A DNA stretch of 64,000 nt, from positions 4,340,001 through 4,404,000 of the forward strand of contig NZ_AP024585.1 of assembly GCF_018323885.1 (NCBI RefSeq), written 5' to 3'. Under the pieces are notes generated by a model. That model did no database searches. It saw only the letters and a program-made list of their open reading frames with translations, and was not told the origin of the DNA. Source of the DNA: Citrobacter amalonaticus. Lineage in GTDB: Bacteria; Pseudomonadota; Gammaproteobacteria; Enterobacterales; Enterobacteriaceae. Below, in pieces: positions 25,186 to 39,246 of the stretch; within the stretch, counting starts at the first letter, position 1, and each line of letters opens with the position of its first letter. The position numbers were made by a program, and so were the translations under genes.

Positions 25186-25959
25186 TCATTCATACTCAGC
25201 CCGACACATTGCCACGGTATCTTCGATCAGACGCCGTGCGACGGTGCCAGGCGGCGGCAGGAGTGGTAGATCATCGTAGCGATACCAGTTAGCCTCCAGC
25301 AACTCTTTCGGGTCGATGACAATCTCGCCGCTGTCATACTCCGCCATAAACGCAGTCATCAGCGACATCGGGAAAGGCCACGGCTGCGAGGTGATATAGC
25401 GCAGGTTTTTAATTTTAATGCCGCTCTCTTCCATCACCTCACGCGCCACCGCCTGTTCCAGGGTTTCGCCCACCTCAACAAATCCGGCAAGTACGGTATA
25501 TACGCCGTTACGATGGCGAACGTGTTGGGCAAGCAGGATCGAATCCTCACGGCGAATGGCGACGATAATGCAGGGGGCGATTTGCGGATAGTAACGTTCA
25601 CGGCAGTGGGTACAGAGCATCGCCCACTCGGTTTTACTCGGATGCATCAGGTGCCCGCAGTAGCCACAGAATTTATGCGATCGATAAAACTCAGCCAGCT
25701 GTACCCCGCGCCCCGCCAGTTGAAACAGCCCCACATCCTGATCGATCACCTGACGAACCGATCCCATCTCGTGACGCCGATGCTGTTGCACCAGCCAGAC
25801 GGGTTCGCCTTCCCACTCTCCGATTTGCAGCGCTGGCTGCCCGACAAGATCGAAAGTTGCCGCATCACCGTGTGGCAATTCGCCATGAGGCAACCATAAT
25901 TTTTGCTCATGGCTGACGATCCACCAGCCGTGATCTAATTTTTCAATTATACGATCCAT
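25186..25959 (-). CDS. nudC: NAD-capped RNA / NADH diphosphatase NudC
   Basis: NudC hydrolyses NADH and removes NAD caps from RNA 5' ends. The 257-residue product has an N-terminal domain (1-95), a zinc ribbon with Cys98, Cys101, Cys116 and Cys119, and a Nudix domain with the complete box [20 protein letters not shown] starting at residue 160, followed by the NudC-specific SQPWPFPMS motif. It is the first gene of the minus-strand unit, divergent from rsd across 97 bases. Confidence 0.97.
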   Translation of the reverse strand: MDRIIEKLDHGWWIVSHEQKLWLPHGELPHGDAATFDLVGQPALQIGEWEGEPVWLVQQHRRHEMGSVRQVIDQDVGLFQLAGRGVQLAEFYRSHKFCGYCGHLMHPSKTEWAMLCTHCRERYYPQIAPCIIVAIRREDSILLAQHVRHRNGVYTVLAGFVEVGETLEQAVAREVMEESGIKIKNLRYITSQPWPFPMSLMTAFMAEYDSGEIVIDPKELLEANWYRYDDLPLLPPPGTVARRLIEDTVAMCRAEYE

Positions 25960-26056
25960 AGCTCTTGCACTACCTTTGCTTCACTGGCATGTTGATAACA
26001 TTATTTTTACAATTCCTGCGTGAGCAGTTTTTAAATCTACACTTGCGGAGTCAATC

Positions 26057-26545
26057 ATGCTAAACCAGCTGGAAGACCTGACAGAGCGCGTCAGAGGAAG
26101 TAACAAACTGGTTGATCGCTGGCTACATGTACGTAAGCATCTGCTCGTGGCTTACTACAATCTGGTTGGCATTAAGCCTGGCAAAGAATCGTACATGCAA
26201 CTGAATGAAAAAGCGCTGGATGATTTTTGTCAGAGCCTGGTCGACTACCTCTCCACCGGACACTTCAGTATTTATGAACGTATTCTGCATAAATTGGAAG
26301 GTAACGGGCAGCTTTTAAAAGCGACAAAAATTTGGCCGCTACTGGAAGCTAACACACAACGCATCATGGACTACTATGACTCCAGTCTGGAAACGGCGAT
26401 TGATCACGATAACTGCCTGGAGTTTCAACAGGTTTTATCCGATCTCGGCGAAGCGCTAGAAGCCCGATTTGCGCTGGAAGATAAGCTGATCATGCTGGTC
26501 TTTGACGCCATGCATGACAATGCGGTCATCAAACGTCCTGCTTGA
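26057..26545 (+). CDS. rsd: anti-sigma-70 factor Rsd
   Basis: Rsd binds the primary sigma factor RpoD in stationary phase, releasing core polymerase to other sigma factors, and in E. coli also stimulates SpoT when HPr is dephosphorylated. The 162-residue all-helical protein (E. coli 158) keeps the conserved VDRWLHVRKHLLVAYYNLVGIKPGK segment and differs mainly at the C-terminus (FDAMHDNAVIKRPA). AACTTGCGGAG precedes the ATG. It is a single gene ahead of the thi operon. Confidence 0.95.
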   Translation: MLNQLEDLTERVRGSNKLVDRWLHVRKHLLVAYYNLVGIKPGKESYMQLNEKALDDFCQSLVDYLSTGHFSIYERILHKLEGNGQLLKATKIWPLLEANTQRIMDYYDSSLETAIDHDNCLEFQQVLSDLGEALEARFALEDKLIMLVFDAMHDNAVIKRPA

Positions 26546-26599
26546 GTTCGGCGCACAGAACGCGTAGTTTACCCCTATTGCCTCTTATCAGAGGTTACA

Positions 26600-26694
26600 T
26601 CTTGTCGGAGTGCCTGGTGTGAAAACACCGGCTGAGACCGTTAATTCGGGATCCGCGGAACCTGATCAGGTTAAAACCTGCGAAGGGAACAAGA
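26600..26694 (+). ncRNA. TPP riboswitch (THI element) of thiC
   Basis: The hallmarks are present in order: cttgtcggagtgcc, the P3 arm ggtgtgaaaacacc, ggctgagaccgttaattcgg, and accctgat-like aacctgatcaggttaaaacc closing with tgcgaagggaacaag. It lies 97 bases upstream of the thiC ATG. TPP binding should reduce thiC translation and transcript completion. Confidence 0.95.
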
Positions 26695-26787
26695 GTAATT
26701 CTGCTTTATGCGTAAGCCTTAACGGGCGTCGCACACCTATTACTCATCCGTCGTCTGACAAGCCATCTCCTTACTTTTTTGGAATGA

Positions 26788-28691
<1,904 letters not shown>

Positions 28692-28692
<1 letters not shown>

Positions 28693-29327
28693 TGATTCAA
28701 CCCGATTTCCCAACGGTTCCTTTTCGCCTGGGCCTCTATCCAGTTGTCGACAGCGTAACGTGGATTGAACGCCTACTGGATGCGGGCGTGCGTACGCTCC
28801 AGTTGCGCATCAAAGATAAGCGTGATGAAGAGGTGGAAGCCGATGTGGTGGCCGCCATCAAACTGGGGCGGAAATACAACGCCCGTCTGTTTATTAACGA
28901 TTACTGGCGGCTGGCGATCAAACATCGCGCCTATGGCGTGCATCTGGGTCAGGAAGATCTGGAAACCACCGAACTGAAGGCGATTCAGGCGGCGGGATTA
29001 CGCCTGGGCGTCTCGACACACGACGATATGGAGATCGACGTAGCGCTGGCGGCACGTCCCTCCTACATCGCGCTGGGCCACGTTTTCCCGACGCAGACTA
29101 AGCAGATGCCGTCCGCGCCGCAGGGGCTGGAACAACTCGCACGGCATATCAATCGTCTGAATGATTATCCTACCGTCGCCATTGGCGGTATCAGCCTGGA
29201 GCGCGCCCCCGCCGTGCTGGCGACTGGTGTAGGGAGTATTGCGGTGGTCAGCGCCATTACCCAGGCCGAAGACTGGCGGGCGGCCACCGCGCAATTGCTG
29301 GCGATAGCAGGAGCAGGCGATGAATGA
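28692..29327 (+). CDS. thiE: thiamine phosphate synthase ThiE
   Basis: ThiE couples HMP-PP and the thiazole phosphate to form thiamine phosphate. The 211-residue TIM-barrel protein (E. coli 211) shows the motifs [47 protein letters not shown] and [27 protein letters not shown], which line the pyrophosphate and pyrimidine sites. It overlaps thiC by one base (TGATG) and thiF by eight, indicating tight translational coupling. Confidence 0.97.
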
Positions 29328-30078
29328 CCGTGACTTTATGCGCTATAGCCGTCAGATCCTGCTGGGCGATATCGCCATTGACGGTCAGCAAAAGCTGCTT
29401 GCCAGCCGTGTGCTGATCGTCGGGCTGGGCGGATTAGGCTCACCGGCCGCGCTGTATCTGGCAGGAGCCGGTGTCGGCACGCTGGTGCTGGCTGACGACG
29501 ATGAGGTTCATCTCAGCAACCTGCAGCGGCAGATCCTGTTCACCACGGATGACATTGCCCGCGCTAAATCGCAGGTTGCACAGCAGCGGCTGGCACGACT
29601 CAATCCGGATATCGAACTGCTCTCGCTGACGCAGCGTCTGAGTGGAGAGGCGCTCAGGCATGCAGTGGCGCAAGCGGATGTCGTGCTCGACTGCACCGAC
29701 AACATGGCGACGCGTCAGGAAATTAACGCCGCCTGCGTGGCGCTCGATACCCCGCTGATCACCGCCAGCGCGGTCGGTTTTGGCGGCCAGTTGATGGTGT
29801 TGACGCCGCCCTGGTCACAAGGCTGCTATCGCTGCTTATGGCCGGATGACGCGGAACCCGAACGCAATTGCCGTACCGCAGGCGTTGTCGGCCCCGTCGT
29901 CGGGATGATGGGGACCCTGCAGGCACTCGAGGCAATCAAGCTCCTAAGCGGTATGGAGATACCCGGCGGCGAATTGCGCCTGTTTGACGGCAAAACCAGC
30001 CAGTGGCGCAGCCTGGCATTACGCCGCGCCAGCGGGTGCCCAGTGTGTGGAGGGCGACATGCGAATACAGTTCAATGA
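29320..30078 (+). CDS. thiF: ThiS adenylyltransferase ThiF
   Basis: ThiF adenylates the C-terminus of ThiS and forms the persulfide-linked acyl intermediate for thiazole sulfur transfer. The 252-residue E1-like protein has the nucleotide loop GLGGLGSP (35-42), zinc cysteines 169/172 (CYRC) and 240/243 (CPVC), and Cys184, which in E. coli ThiF links to ThiS. Its length is close to the E. coli protein (251). It overlaps thiE (8 bases) and thiS (20 bases). Confidence 0.97.
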   Translation: MNDRDFMRYSRQILLGDIAIDGQQKLLASRVLIVGLGGLGSPAALYLAGAGVGTLVLADDDEVHLSNLQRQILFTTDDIARAKSQVAQQRLARLNPDIELLSLTQRLSGEALRHAVAQADVVLDCTDNMATRQEINAACVALDTPLITASAVGFGGQLMVLTPPWSQGCYRCLWPDDAEPERNCRTAGVVGPVVGMMGTLQALEAIKLLSGMEIPGGELRLFDGKTSQWRSLALRRASGCPVCGGRHANTVQ

Positions 30079-30259
30079 TGAGCCAATGCAGTGTGCAGAA
30101 GGACTCTCCGTGCATACACTGCTGACGCAATTGAATCAGTTAAAACCCGGCGCCGCACTGGCGCTGAATCAACAGATCCTGCCCCGCGAGCAGTGGGAGC
30201 AGCACATCGTGCAGGAAGGCGACCAGATCCTGCTTTTTCAGGTTATCGCGGGGGGTTGA
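30059..30259 (+). CDS. thiS: sulfur carrier protein ThiS
   Basis: ThiS carries thiocarboxylate sulfur to ThiG for thiazole formation. The 66-residue ubiquitin-like protein ends in the required GlyGly (FQVIAGG). The frame opens earlier at 29984, but I placed the start at 30059 because GGAGGG is seven bases upstream, the length equals E. coli ThiS, and the extra residues match nothing in the family. The first 20 bases lie within the 3' end of thiF in another frame. Confidence 0.95.
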   Translation: MRIQFNDEPMQCAEGLSVHTLLTQLNQLKPGAALALNQQILPREQWEQHIVQEGDQILLFQVIAGG

Positions 30260-30260
30260 A

Positions 30261-31031
30261 ATGTTACGAATTGCAGATAAAACGTTTGATTCGCATCTGT
30301 TCACGGGCACGGGTAAGTTTGCATCACCAGCATTAATGATTGACGCGATCCGCGCCTCCGGTAGCCAACTGGTGACGCTGGCCATGAAGCGTGTGGATTT
30401 GCGCCAGCAAAATGACGCCATCCTGGCTCCTCTTATCGACGCGGGCGTCACGCTGTTGCCCAACACCTCCGGGGCGAAAACGGCAGAAGAGGCAATCTTT
30501 GCCGCACAGCTTGCGCGCGAGGCGCTCGGTACCCATTGGCTGAAGCTGGAAATTCATCCCGATGCGCGCTGGTTGCTGCCGGACCCCATTGAAACGCTGA
30601 AAGCCGCCGAGGCACTGGTAAAACAAGGATTTGTGGTGCTGCCTTACTGCGGTGCGGATCCGGTGCTGTGTAAACGGCTGGAAGAGGTGGGCTGTGCGGC
30701 AGTGATGCCGCTCGGCGCGCCGATTGGCTCTAATCAGGGGCTGGAAACCCGGGCCATGCTGGAGATTATTATCCAGCAGTCCACCGTTCCGGTCGTGGTG
30801 GATGCCGGAATCGGCGTACCCAGCCACGCCACGCAGGCGCTGGAAATGGGCGCGGACGCCGTGCTGGTGAATACGGCGATTGCCGTGGCGGACGATCCGG
30901 TGATGATGGCCCGCGCTTTCCGTCTGGCGGTAGAAGCCGGCCTTCTGGCGCGTCAGGCAGGACCGGGTAGTCGCAGCCGTCAGGCGCAGGCCACCAGCCC
31001 ACTGACCGGTTTTCTGGAGATCCCGGTATGA
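30261..31031 (+). CDS. thiG: thiazole synthase ThiG
   Basis: ThiG builds the thiazole phosphate from deoxyxylulose 5-phosphate, dehydroglycine and the ThiS thiocarboxylate. The 256-residue TIM barrel has the Schiff-base lysine in [10 protein letters not shown], the phosphate sites [24 protein letters not shown] and the N-terminal FTGTGKF. It follows thiS by one base and overlaps thiH by four (ATGA). In E. coli ThiG works as a complex with ThiH. Confidence 0.97.
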   Translation: MLRIADKTFDSHLFTGTGKFASPALMIDAIRASGSQLVTLAMKRVDLRQQNDAILAPLIDAGVTLLPNTSGAKTAEEAIFAAQLAREALGTHWLKLEIHPDARWLLPDPIETLKAAEALVKQGFVVLPYCGADPVLCKRLEEVGCAAVMPLGAPIGSNQGLETRAMLEIIIQQSTVPVVVDAGIGVPSHATQALEMGADAVLVNTAIAVADDPVMMARAFRLAVEAGLLARQAGPGSRSRQAQATSPLTGFLEIPV

Positions 31032-32161
31032 AAACGTTCACCGACCGCTGGCAGCAACTCGACTGGGACGACATCCGCCTGCGCATCAACAGCAAAACGT
31101 CCGCTGACGTTGAGCGGGCGCTAAATGCCCCCCACCCCAGCCGCGACGATATGATGGCACTGCTGTCACCTGCCGCGAGCGCATACCTTGAACCGCTGGC
31201 ACAGCGGGCGCAGACGCTGACCCGCCAGCGCTTCGGCAATACGGTGAGTTTTTACGTCCCGCTGTATCTCTCCAATCTGTGCGCTAACGACTGTACCTAC
31301 TGCGGTTTTTCGATGAGTAACCGCATCAAGCGCAAGACGCTGAATGAAACGGACATTATCCGGGAGTGTGCGGCGATCCGCGAGCTGGGTTTCGAACATC
31401 TCCTGCTGGTCACCGGCGAGCATCAGGCAAAGGTCGGAATGGACTATTTCCGTCGCCACTTGCCCACCATTCGCCAGCAGTTTTCGTCATTACAGATGGA
31501 AGTTCAACCGTTAGCCGAGGCGGAATATGCCGAACTGAAAACGCTGGGACTCGACGGCGTGATGGTCTATCAGGAAACGTATCACGACGCGATGTACGCA
31601 CAGCACCATCTGAAGGGGAAAAAACAGGATTTCTTCTGGCGGCTGGAAACCCCGGACCGACTGGGGCGCGCAGGTATCGACAAAATCGGCCTCGGGGCGC
31701 TGATTGGTCTTTCCGACAACTGGCGGGTGGACTGCTATATGGTTGCAGAGCATTTGCTGTGGCTTCAGCAGCACTACTGGCAAAGCCGCTACTCGATTTC
31801 GTTCCCGCGCCTGCGTCCGTGCGCTGGCGGTATTGAGCCCGCCTCAATCATGGATGAGCGCCAACTGGTACAAACCATTTGCGCGTTCCGTCTGCTGGCA
31901 CCGGAAATTGAGCTGTCGTTGTCGACGCGGGAGTCGCCCTGGTTTCGAGACCACGTGATCCCGCTGGCGATTAACAACGTCAGCGCGTTCTCGAAAACCC
32001 AGCCTGGCGGGTATGCGGACAATCATCCTGAACTGGAACAGTTCGCGCCACATGACAACCGCCGTCCCGAAACTGTCGCCGATGCGCTTGCCGCGCAGGG
32101 GCTTCAGCCGGTATGGAAAGACTGGGATGCGTATCTGGGGCGCGCTTCGCAAAGGCGATGA
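31028..32161 (+). CDS. thiH: tyrosine lyase ThiH (radical SAM)
   Basis: ThiH cleaves tyrosine to dehydroglycine and p-cresol with a 5'-deoxyadenosyl radical, supplying ThiG. The 377-residue product equals the E. coli length and has the radical SAM motif with Cys85, Cys89 and Cys92 ([10 protein letters not shown]), [15 protein letters not shown], and the C-terminal thiamine-associated domain ([19 protein letters not shown]). Last gene of the thi operon; a weak terminator follows. Confidence 0.97.
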   Translation: MKTFTDRWQQLDWDDIRLRINSKTSADVERALNAPHPSRDDMMALLSPAASAYLEPLAQRAQTLTRQRFGNTVSFYVPLYLSNLCANDCTYCGFSMSNRIKRKTLNETDIIRECAAIRELGFEHLLLVTGEHQAKVGMDYFRRHLPTIRQQFSSLQMEVQPLAEAEYAELKTLGLDGVMVYQETYHDAMYAQHHLKGKKQDFFWRLETPDRLGRAGIDKIGLGALIGLSDNWRVDCYMVAEHLLWLQQHYWQSRYSISFPRLRPCAGGIEPASIMDERQLVQTICAFRLLAPEIELSLSTRESPWFRDHVIPLAINNVSAFSKTQPGGYADNHPELEQFAPHDNRRPETVADALAAQGLQPVWKDWDAYLGRASQRR

Positions 32162-32214
32162 ACCGTCTTGCAAACGGGTAACCATTTTACGAGCCGCGAC
32201 GAAAGAGAGAAAAC

Positions 32215-32242
32215 GAGAGGTTGTTGTTAGCCTCTCACTTTT
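32215..32242 (+). terminator. probable terminator of the thi operon
   Basis: 6-bp stem gagagg / cctctc with a 10-base loop, then a run of six T residues after ac. The large loop makes it modest. Confidence 0.6.
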
Positions 32243-32504
32243 TTAACGTATCACCGTCAGCCTTAACGCTGTCCAGGGCGAAGAGCTTCTTCCTCGTTTC
32301 GCCCTGCCTTCACCGAAATCAGCGAGATAAAACACCAATTTCAGCCAAAAATGGCCACTGGGGTGTACACTTCTTAAGATAAATCACCTCGACTTATATC
32401 AGCGAGATTATAATTGCCTACATTCTTCCTGATATGCAGAGCCACATTGTTGGCTTCACTTCGCACTTCTCTTCGGGATTTACACTTTCTGGATAAGTAC
32501 AGTA
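32243..32504. other. intergenic region upstream of the diguanylate cyclase
   Basis: No gene is visible. The 11-base sequence atcagcgagat occurs twice on the same strand, at 32318-32328 and 32398-32408, 80 bases apart, and the second copy runs into a TATAAT -10-like element (32409-32414) with no good -35. The region is A/T-rich compared with its neighbours. It should hold the dgc promoter. Confidence 0.5.
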
Positions 32505-34043
32505 ATGGCACGTCATAACAGAAAACTTTCATTCACGACGCCAATATTGGTGAGCTTTACGGGGATCATACTCAGCTTTTTATTGATCGCCATATTCATA
32601 ACTTTTACGCAAAAGAATGATTTTCTTGAAGATTATCATGGCATAAATCGGAATTTCACCCATAACCTGGCGGTGAACTATACCGAGTCTTTGCTACGCG
32701 AAAATGATTATATCCTTGGTCGGGCGGCGACCTACTTTTCTCGTAATGACCACCTGAACGACACGGTTAACCTTGACCCGGAACAGGGTCTGAAAACCAT
32801 CATGCAATTGCAGACGCTGATGCCCTCAGTCTCCTCGATCTCATTGGTAGATATAGAAGGCCATTACCTGCGCGCGCCCCAAGTGCTAAATACCGAACGC
32901 AGCACAACATTCGACGTGAAATCGCGTCCCTGGTTTATGGATCAGGCTGAAGCCAGTACCTTTAGCAACTATACCGCCCCCTACATTGACTATTTTACGC
33001 ACCACCCTACGGTGACGATCTACAAACCGGTCATCTCTCCCGAAGGGAAAATGAAAGGTACGATTGCGTTTCATCTTGATCTGACGTCAATGGGTTACGC
33101 ATTGCGCCAGATGGTGGCTCCCGTCCAGGGCGAGTTCTATGTGGTCGACCGTGATGGAAAAGTGGTACTGCATCCGGATACAGGCGCGCTGTTTAAACAG
33201 TATGTCAGTAAAAAAACCATGAGCCGGATGACCAGCGGTGAAGGACATCTGTACGACCCGGACACTCAGGACTGGTACTACTACTATTCGTTCACCAACC
33301 CGGACTGGTTTGTGATTTATCGGGTTTCAGATACAACCCTCGTCGATCTGACACGTCATGAGACCAACATTGTGGTCTGGGGATTTGCCCTTGCGGCGAT
33401 CATCATTGCGCTGTTTGGTCTCTATCTTCGCCACGCTTCACGCACGGTGCTGATGAATATCATCAACGCAATCAAGACCGGCGATGTGAAACGCGCACCG
33501 CGCCTTGAAGCAATGCTGAGCAAAGCTATCGAGTCCAATAAGGAGCGCGAACTGGCTTACGTTCGACAGGCGACCATTGATGCCCTGACCGGTTGTAAAA
33601 ACCGCCGCGCTTTTGATAGCGATATCGTCGCGCTGATGAACGATCACCAACCGTTCGTCCTGGCACTGGTGGATATTGATAATTTTAAATTTATCAATGA
33701 TACCTGGGGACATTTGAATGGCGACATCGTCCTGCGTAACGTCGCGCGCGAAGGGATTCAGATCATGCAACCCGCCGCCGTTTCTGTCTATCGCTATGGC
33801 GGTGAGGAGTTTGCCGTGCTGTTCTCGGGTGAGCAATTGAACAACGCGCATACCCTACTGGAACGCTGGCGCATTGAGGTCGCGCAGCGCTCATGGCGTG
33901 AAGAGGGTCTGCACGTCACCTTTAGCGCCGGACTCGGGGAATGGAATCTGGAAGCGCAGGAACAGCTGATCATGCGTGTAGATGAAGCGCTATACAAAGC
34001 CAAACAGGAAGGAAAAAACCGGATTATTGTCGCGAATCGCTGA
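32505..34043 (+). CDS. membrane diguanylate cyclase with periplasmic dCache-type sensor (GGEEF)
   Basis: The 512-residue product should make cyclic di-GMP from two GTP. It has TM1 (about 12-35), a periplasmic sensor (about 36-285) with the SRPWF motif (140-144) typical of dCache domains, TM2 (about 288-308), and a GGDEF domain (about 350-510) with DALTGCKNRR, DIDNFKFIND and the active-site motif YGGEEF (431-436). The residues where the inhibitory I-site RxxD would stand are PAAV, so product inhibition is probably absent. E. coli K-12 has no gene here. It is bounded by terminators on both sides, so is likely monocistronic. I do not assign a gene name, and the ligand is unknown. Confidence 0.92.
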   Translation: MARHNRKLSFTTPILVSFTGIILSFLLIAIFITFTQKNDFLEDYHGINRNFTHNLAVNYTESLLRENDYILGRAATYFSRNDHLNDTVNLDPEQGLKTIMQLQTLMPSVSSISLVDIEGHYLRAPQVLNTERSTTFDVKSRPWFMDQAEASTFSNYTAPYIDYFTHHPTVTIYKPVISPEGKMKGTIAFHLDLTSMGYALRQMVAPVQGEFYVVDRDGKVVLHPDTGALFKQYVSKKTMSRMTSGEGHLYDPDTQDWYYYYSFTNPDWFVIYRVSDTTLVDLTRHETNIVVWGFALAAIIIALFGLYLRHASRTVLMNIINAIKTGDVKRAPRLEAMLSKAIESNKERELAYVRQATIDALTGCKNRRAFDSDIVALMNDHQPFVLALVDIDNFKFINDTWGHLNGDIVLRNVAREGIQIMQPAAVSVYRYGGEEFAVLFSGEQLNNAHTLLERWRIEVAQRSWREEGLHVTFSAGLGEWNLEAQEQLIMRVDEALYKAKQEGKNRIIVANR

Positions 34044-34060
34044 TCATCCCCTCTCTGCAA

Positions 34061-34085
34061 CGCCCGTTACGACGGGCTTTTTTTC
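34061..34085 (+). terminator. terminator of the diguanylate cyclase gene
   Basis: Stem gcccgt-tacg-acgggc followed by seven or more T residues, 18 bases past the dgc stop. Confidence 0.9.
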
Positions 34086-34102
34086 ATTTTGAGAAAAACC
34101 GC

Positions 34103-34193
34103 AACCGGTTTCATTATTTGTGCGATTTCTTTGTGATGCTTTACACACATTCGCGGTAAGGCGGTTGTTCTCATCACTCGCTCGGACTAAAGA
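34103..34193 (+). promoter_or_regulatory. probable CRP site and promoter of the PTS genes
   Basis: TGTGA-N6-ACACA (34132-34147) is a near-consensus CRP site. A weak promoter, TTGTTC (34165-34170), 17 bases, TAAAGA (34188-34193), would start transcription near 34200, putting CRP at about -60, a class I position. A palindrome aaccggtt lies upstream (34103-34110). All of this is inference from sequence. Confidence 0.5.
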
Positions 34194-34224
34194 TGAAGTA
34201 TCAATGGAACCGTGAGAGCGAACT

Positions 34225-34533
34225 ATGAAGAATATCGTTTTATGCTGTGCCGCCGGTATGTCCACCAGCATGCTGGTACAACGAATGAAAGATGCCGCTC
34301 AGAAGAAAGGGATCGAAGTGACGATCAAGGCTGTGCCTGTCGCAGAGTTTAAAGAGAATATTGCCACGGCGGACATCGTTCTGCTCGGCCCACAGGTCAA
34401 GTATGAGCAGGCAAAATTGCAGGCGCTGGCCGATCCGCTCGGTAAGAAAGTCGCCGTGATCGACATGATGGATTACGGCATGATGAAAGGCGATGCCGTG
34501 CTGGAAAAAGCCCTGAAGCTGATGGAGCCCTAA
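34225..34533 (+). CDS. PTS lactose/cellobiose-family IIB protein
   Basis: The 102-residue stand-alone IIB phosphocarrier begins MKNIVLCCAAGMSTSMLV. By comparison with the cellobiose/chitobiose IIB family (CSAGMSTS), Cys8 is the phosphorylated residue. The body (VLLGPQVKYEQAKL, VIDMMDYGMM) follows the family fold. It is followed one base later by a matching IIA gene, but no IIC permease gene is in the window. The pair may therefore serve a distant permease or act in regulation. E. coli K-12 has nothing at this locus. The Shine-Dalgarno is poor (GAGAGCGAA). Confidence 0.93.
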   Translation: MKNIVLCCAAGMSTSMLVQRMKDAAQKKGIEVTIKAVPVAEFKENIATADIVLLGPQVKYEQAKLQALADPLGKKVAVIDMMDYGMMKGDAVLEKALKLMEP

Positions 34534-34534
34534 C

Positions 34535-34852
34535 ATGGAAGAGTTAGAAACCATCATTATGGAACTGCTGGTTAATGCCGGAGCCGCACGAAGCCAGGCA
34601 TTGACCGCCCTGCAACTGGCTCGCAAAGGCGACTTTGCCGGTGCCGAACAGGCGATGGAAGAGTCACGCGATTACGTCAAACTGGCGCATAAAATCCAGA
34701 CGCAACTGATCGGGATCGATGAAGGAACCGGTAAGCTGCCGGTGAATCTGATCACCGTCCACTCGCAGGACCATCTGATGAACGCGATGGTGATTCAGGA
34801 TCTGGCAGGTGACATGATTGAACTGTATCGCCGAATCCCGCTGGCAAACTGA
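34535..34852 (+). CDS. PTS lactose/cellobiose-family IIA protein
   Basis: The 105-residue helical IIA phosphocarrier has the family motif VHSQDHLMNAM. By comparison with lactose IIA (HAQDH), His76 is the phosphorylated residue and Asp79 the metal ligand of the trimer. Serine replaces the usual alanine in HAQDH. HPr would phosphorylate it and it would pass phosphate to Cys8 of the IIB partner one base upstream. A REP unit and a bidirectional terminator follow, separating it from convergent rpoC. Confidence 0.93.
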   Translation: MEELETIIMELLVNAGAARSQALTALQLARKGDFAGAEQAMEESRDYVKLAHKIQTQLIGIDEGTGKLPVNLITVHSQDHLMNAMVIQDLAGDMIELYRRIPLAN

Positions 34853-34859
34853 TAAAAAA

Positions 34860-34928
34860 GCCTGGTGGCGCTACGCTTACCGGGCCTACAAAAACGCCAT
34901 AAAAAAACCCGCCGAAGCGGGTTTTTTA
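34860..34928. terminator. REP unit and bidirectional terminator between the PTS genes and rpoC
   Basis: A REP-like gcctggtggcgctacgctta (from 34860) is followed by the perfect hairpin aaacccgc-cgaa-gcgggttt (34901-34928) with A/T runs on both sides, so it can end both the plus-strand PTS transcript and the minus-strand rpoBC transcript. Confidence 0.92.
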
Positions 34929-34946
34929 CTGTCAGGCAGTCAACGA

Positions 34947-39170
<4,224 letters not shown>

Positions 39171-39246
39171 GGATTTGCTCCCGTCGGAGTTAGCACATTC
39201 CGCTGCCGGGTGTTATCCCGGCAGCAGTGACCTGTTTGAGCGAGAA

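Noticed and set aside
29984..30058. Longer thiS starting at 29984
   Set aside because: The extra 25 residues come from thiF sequence in another frame and are not in the ThiS family; a good Shine-Dalgarno precedes 30059.
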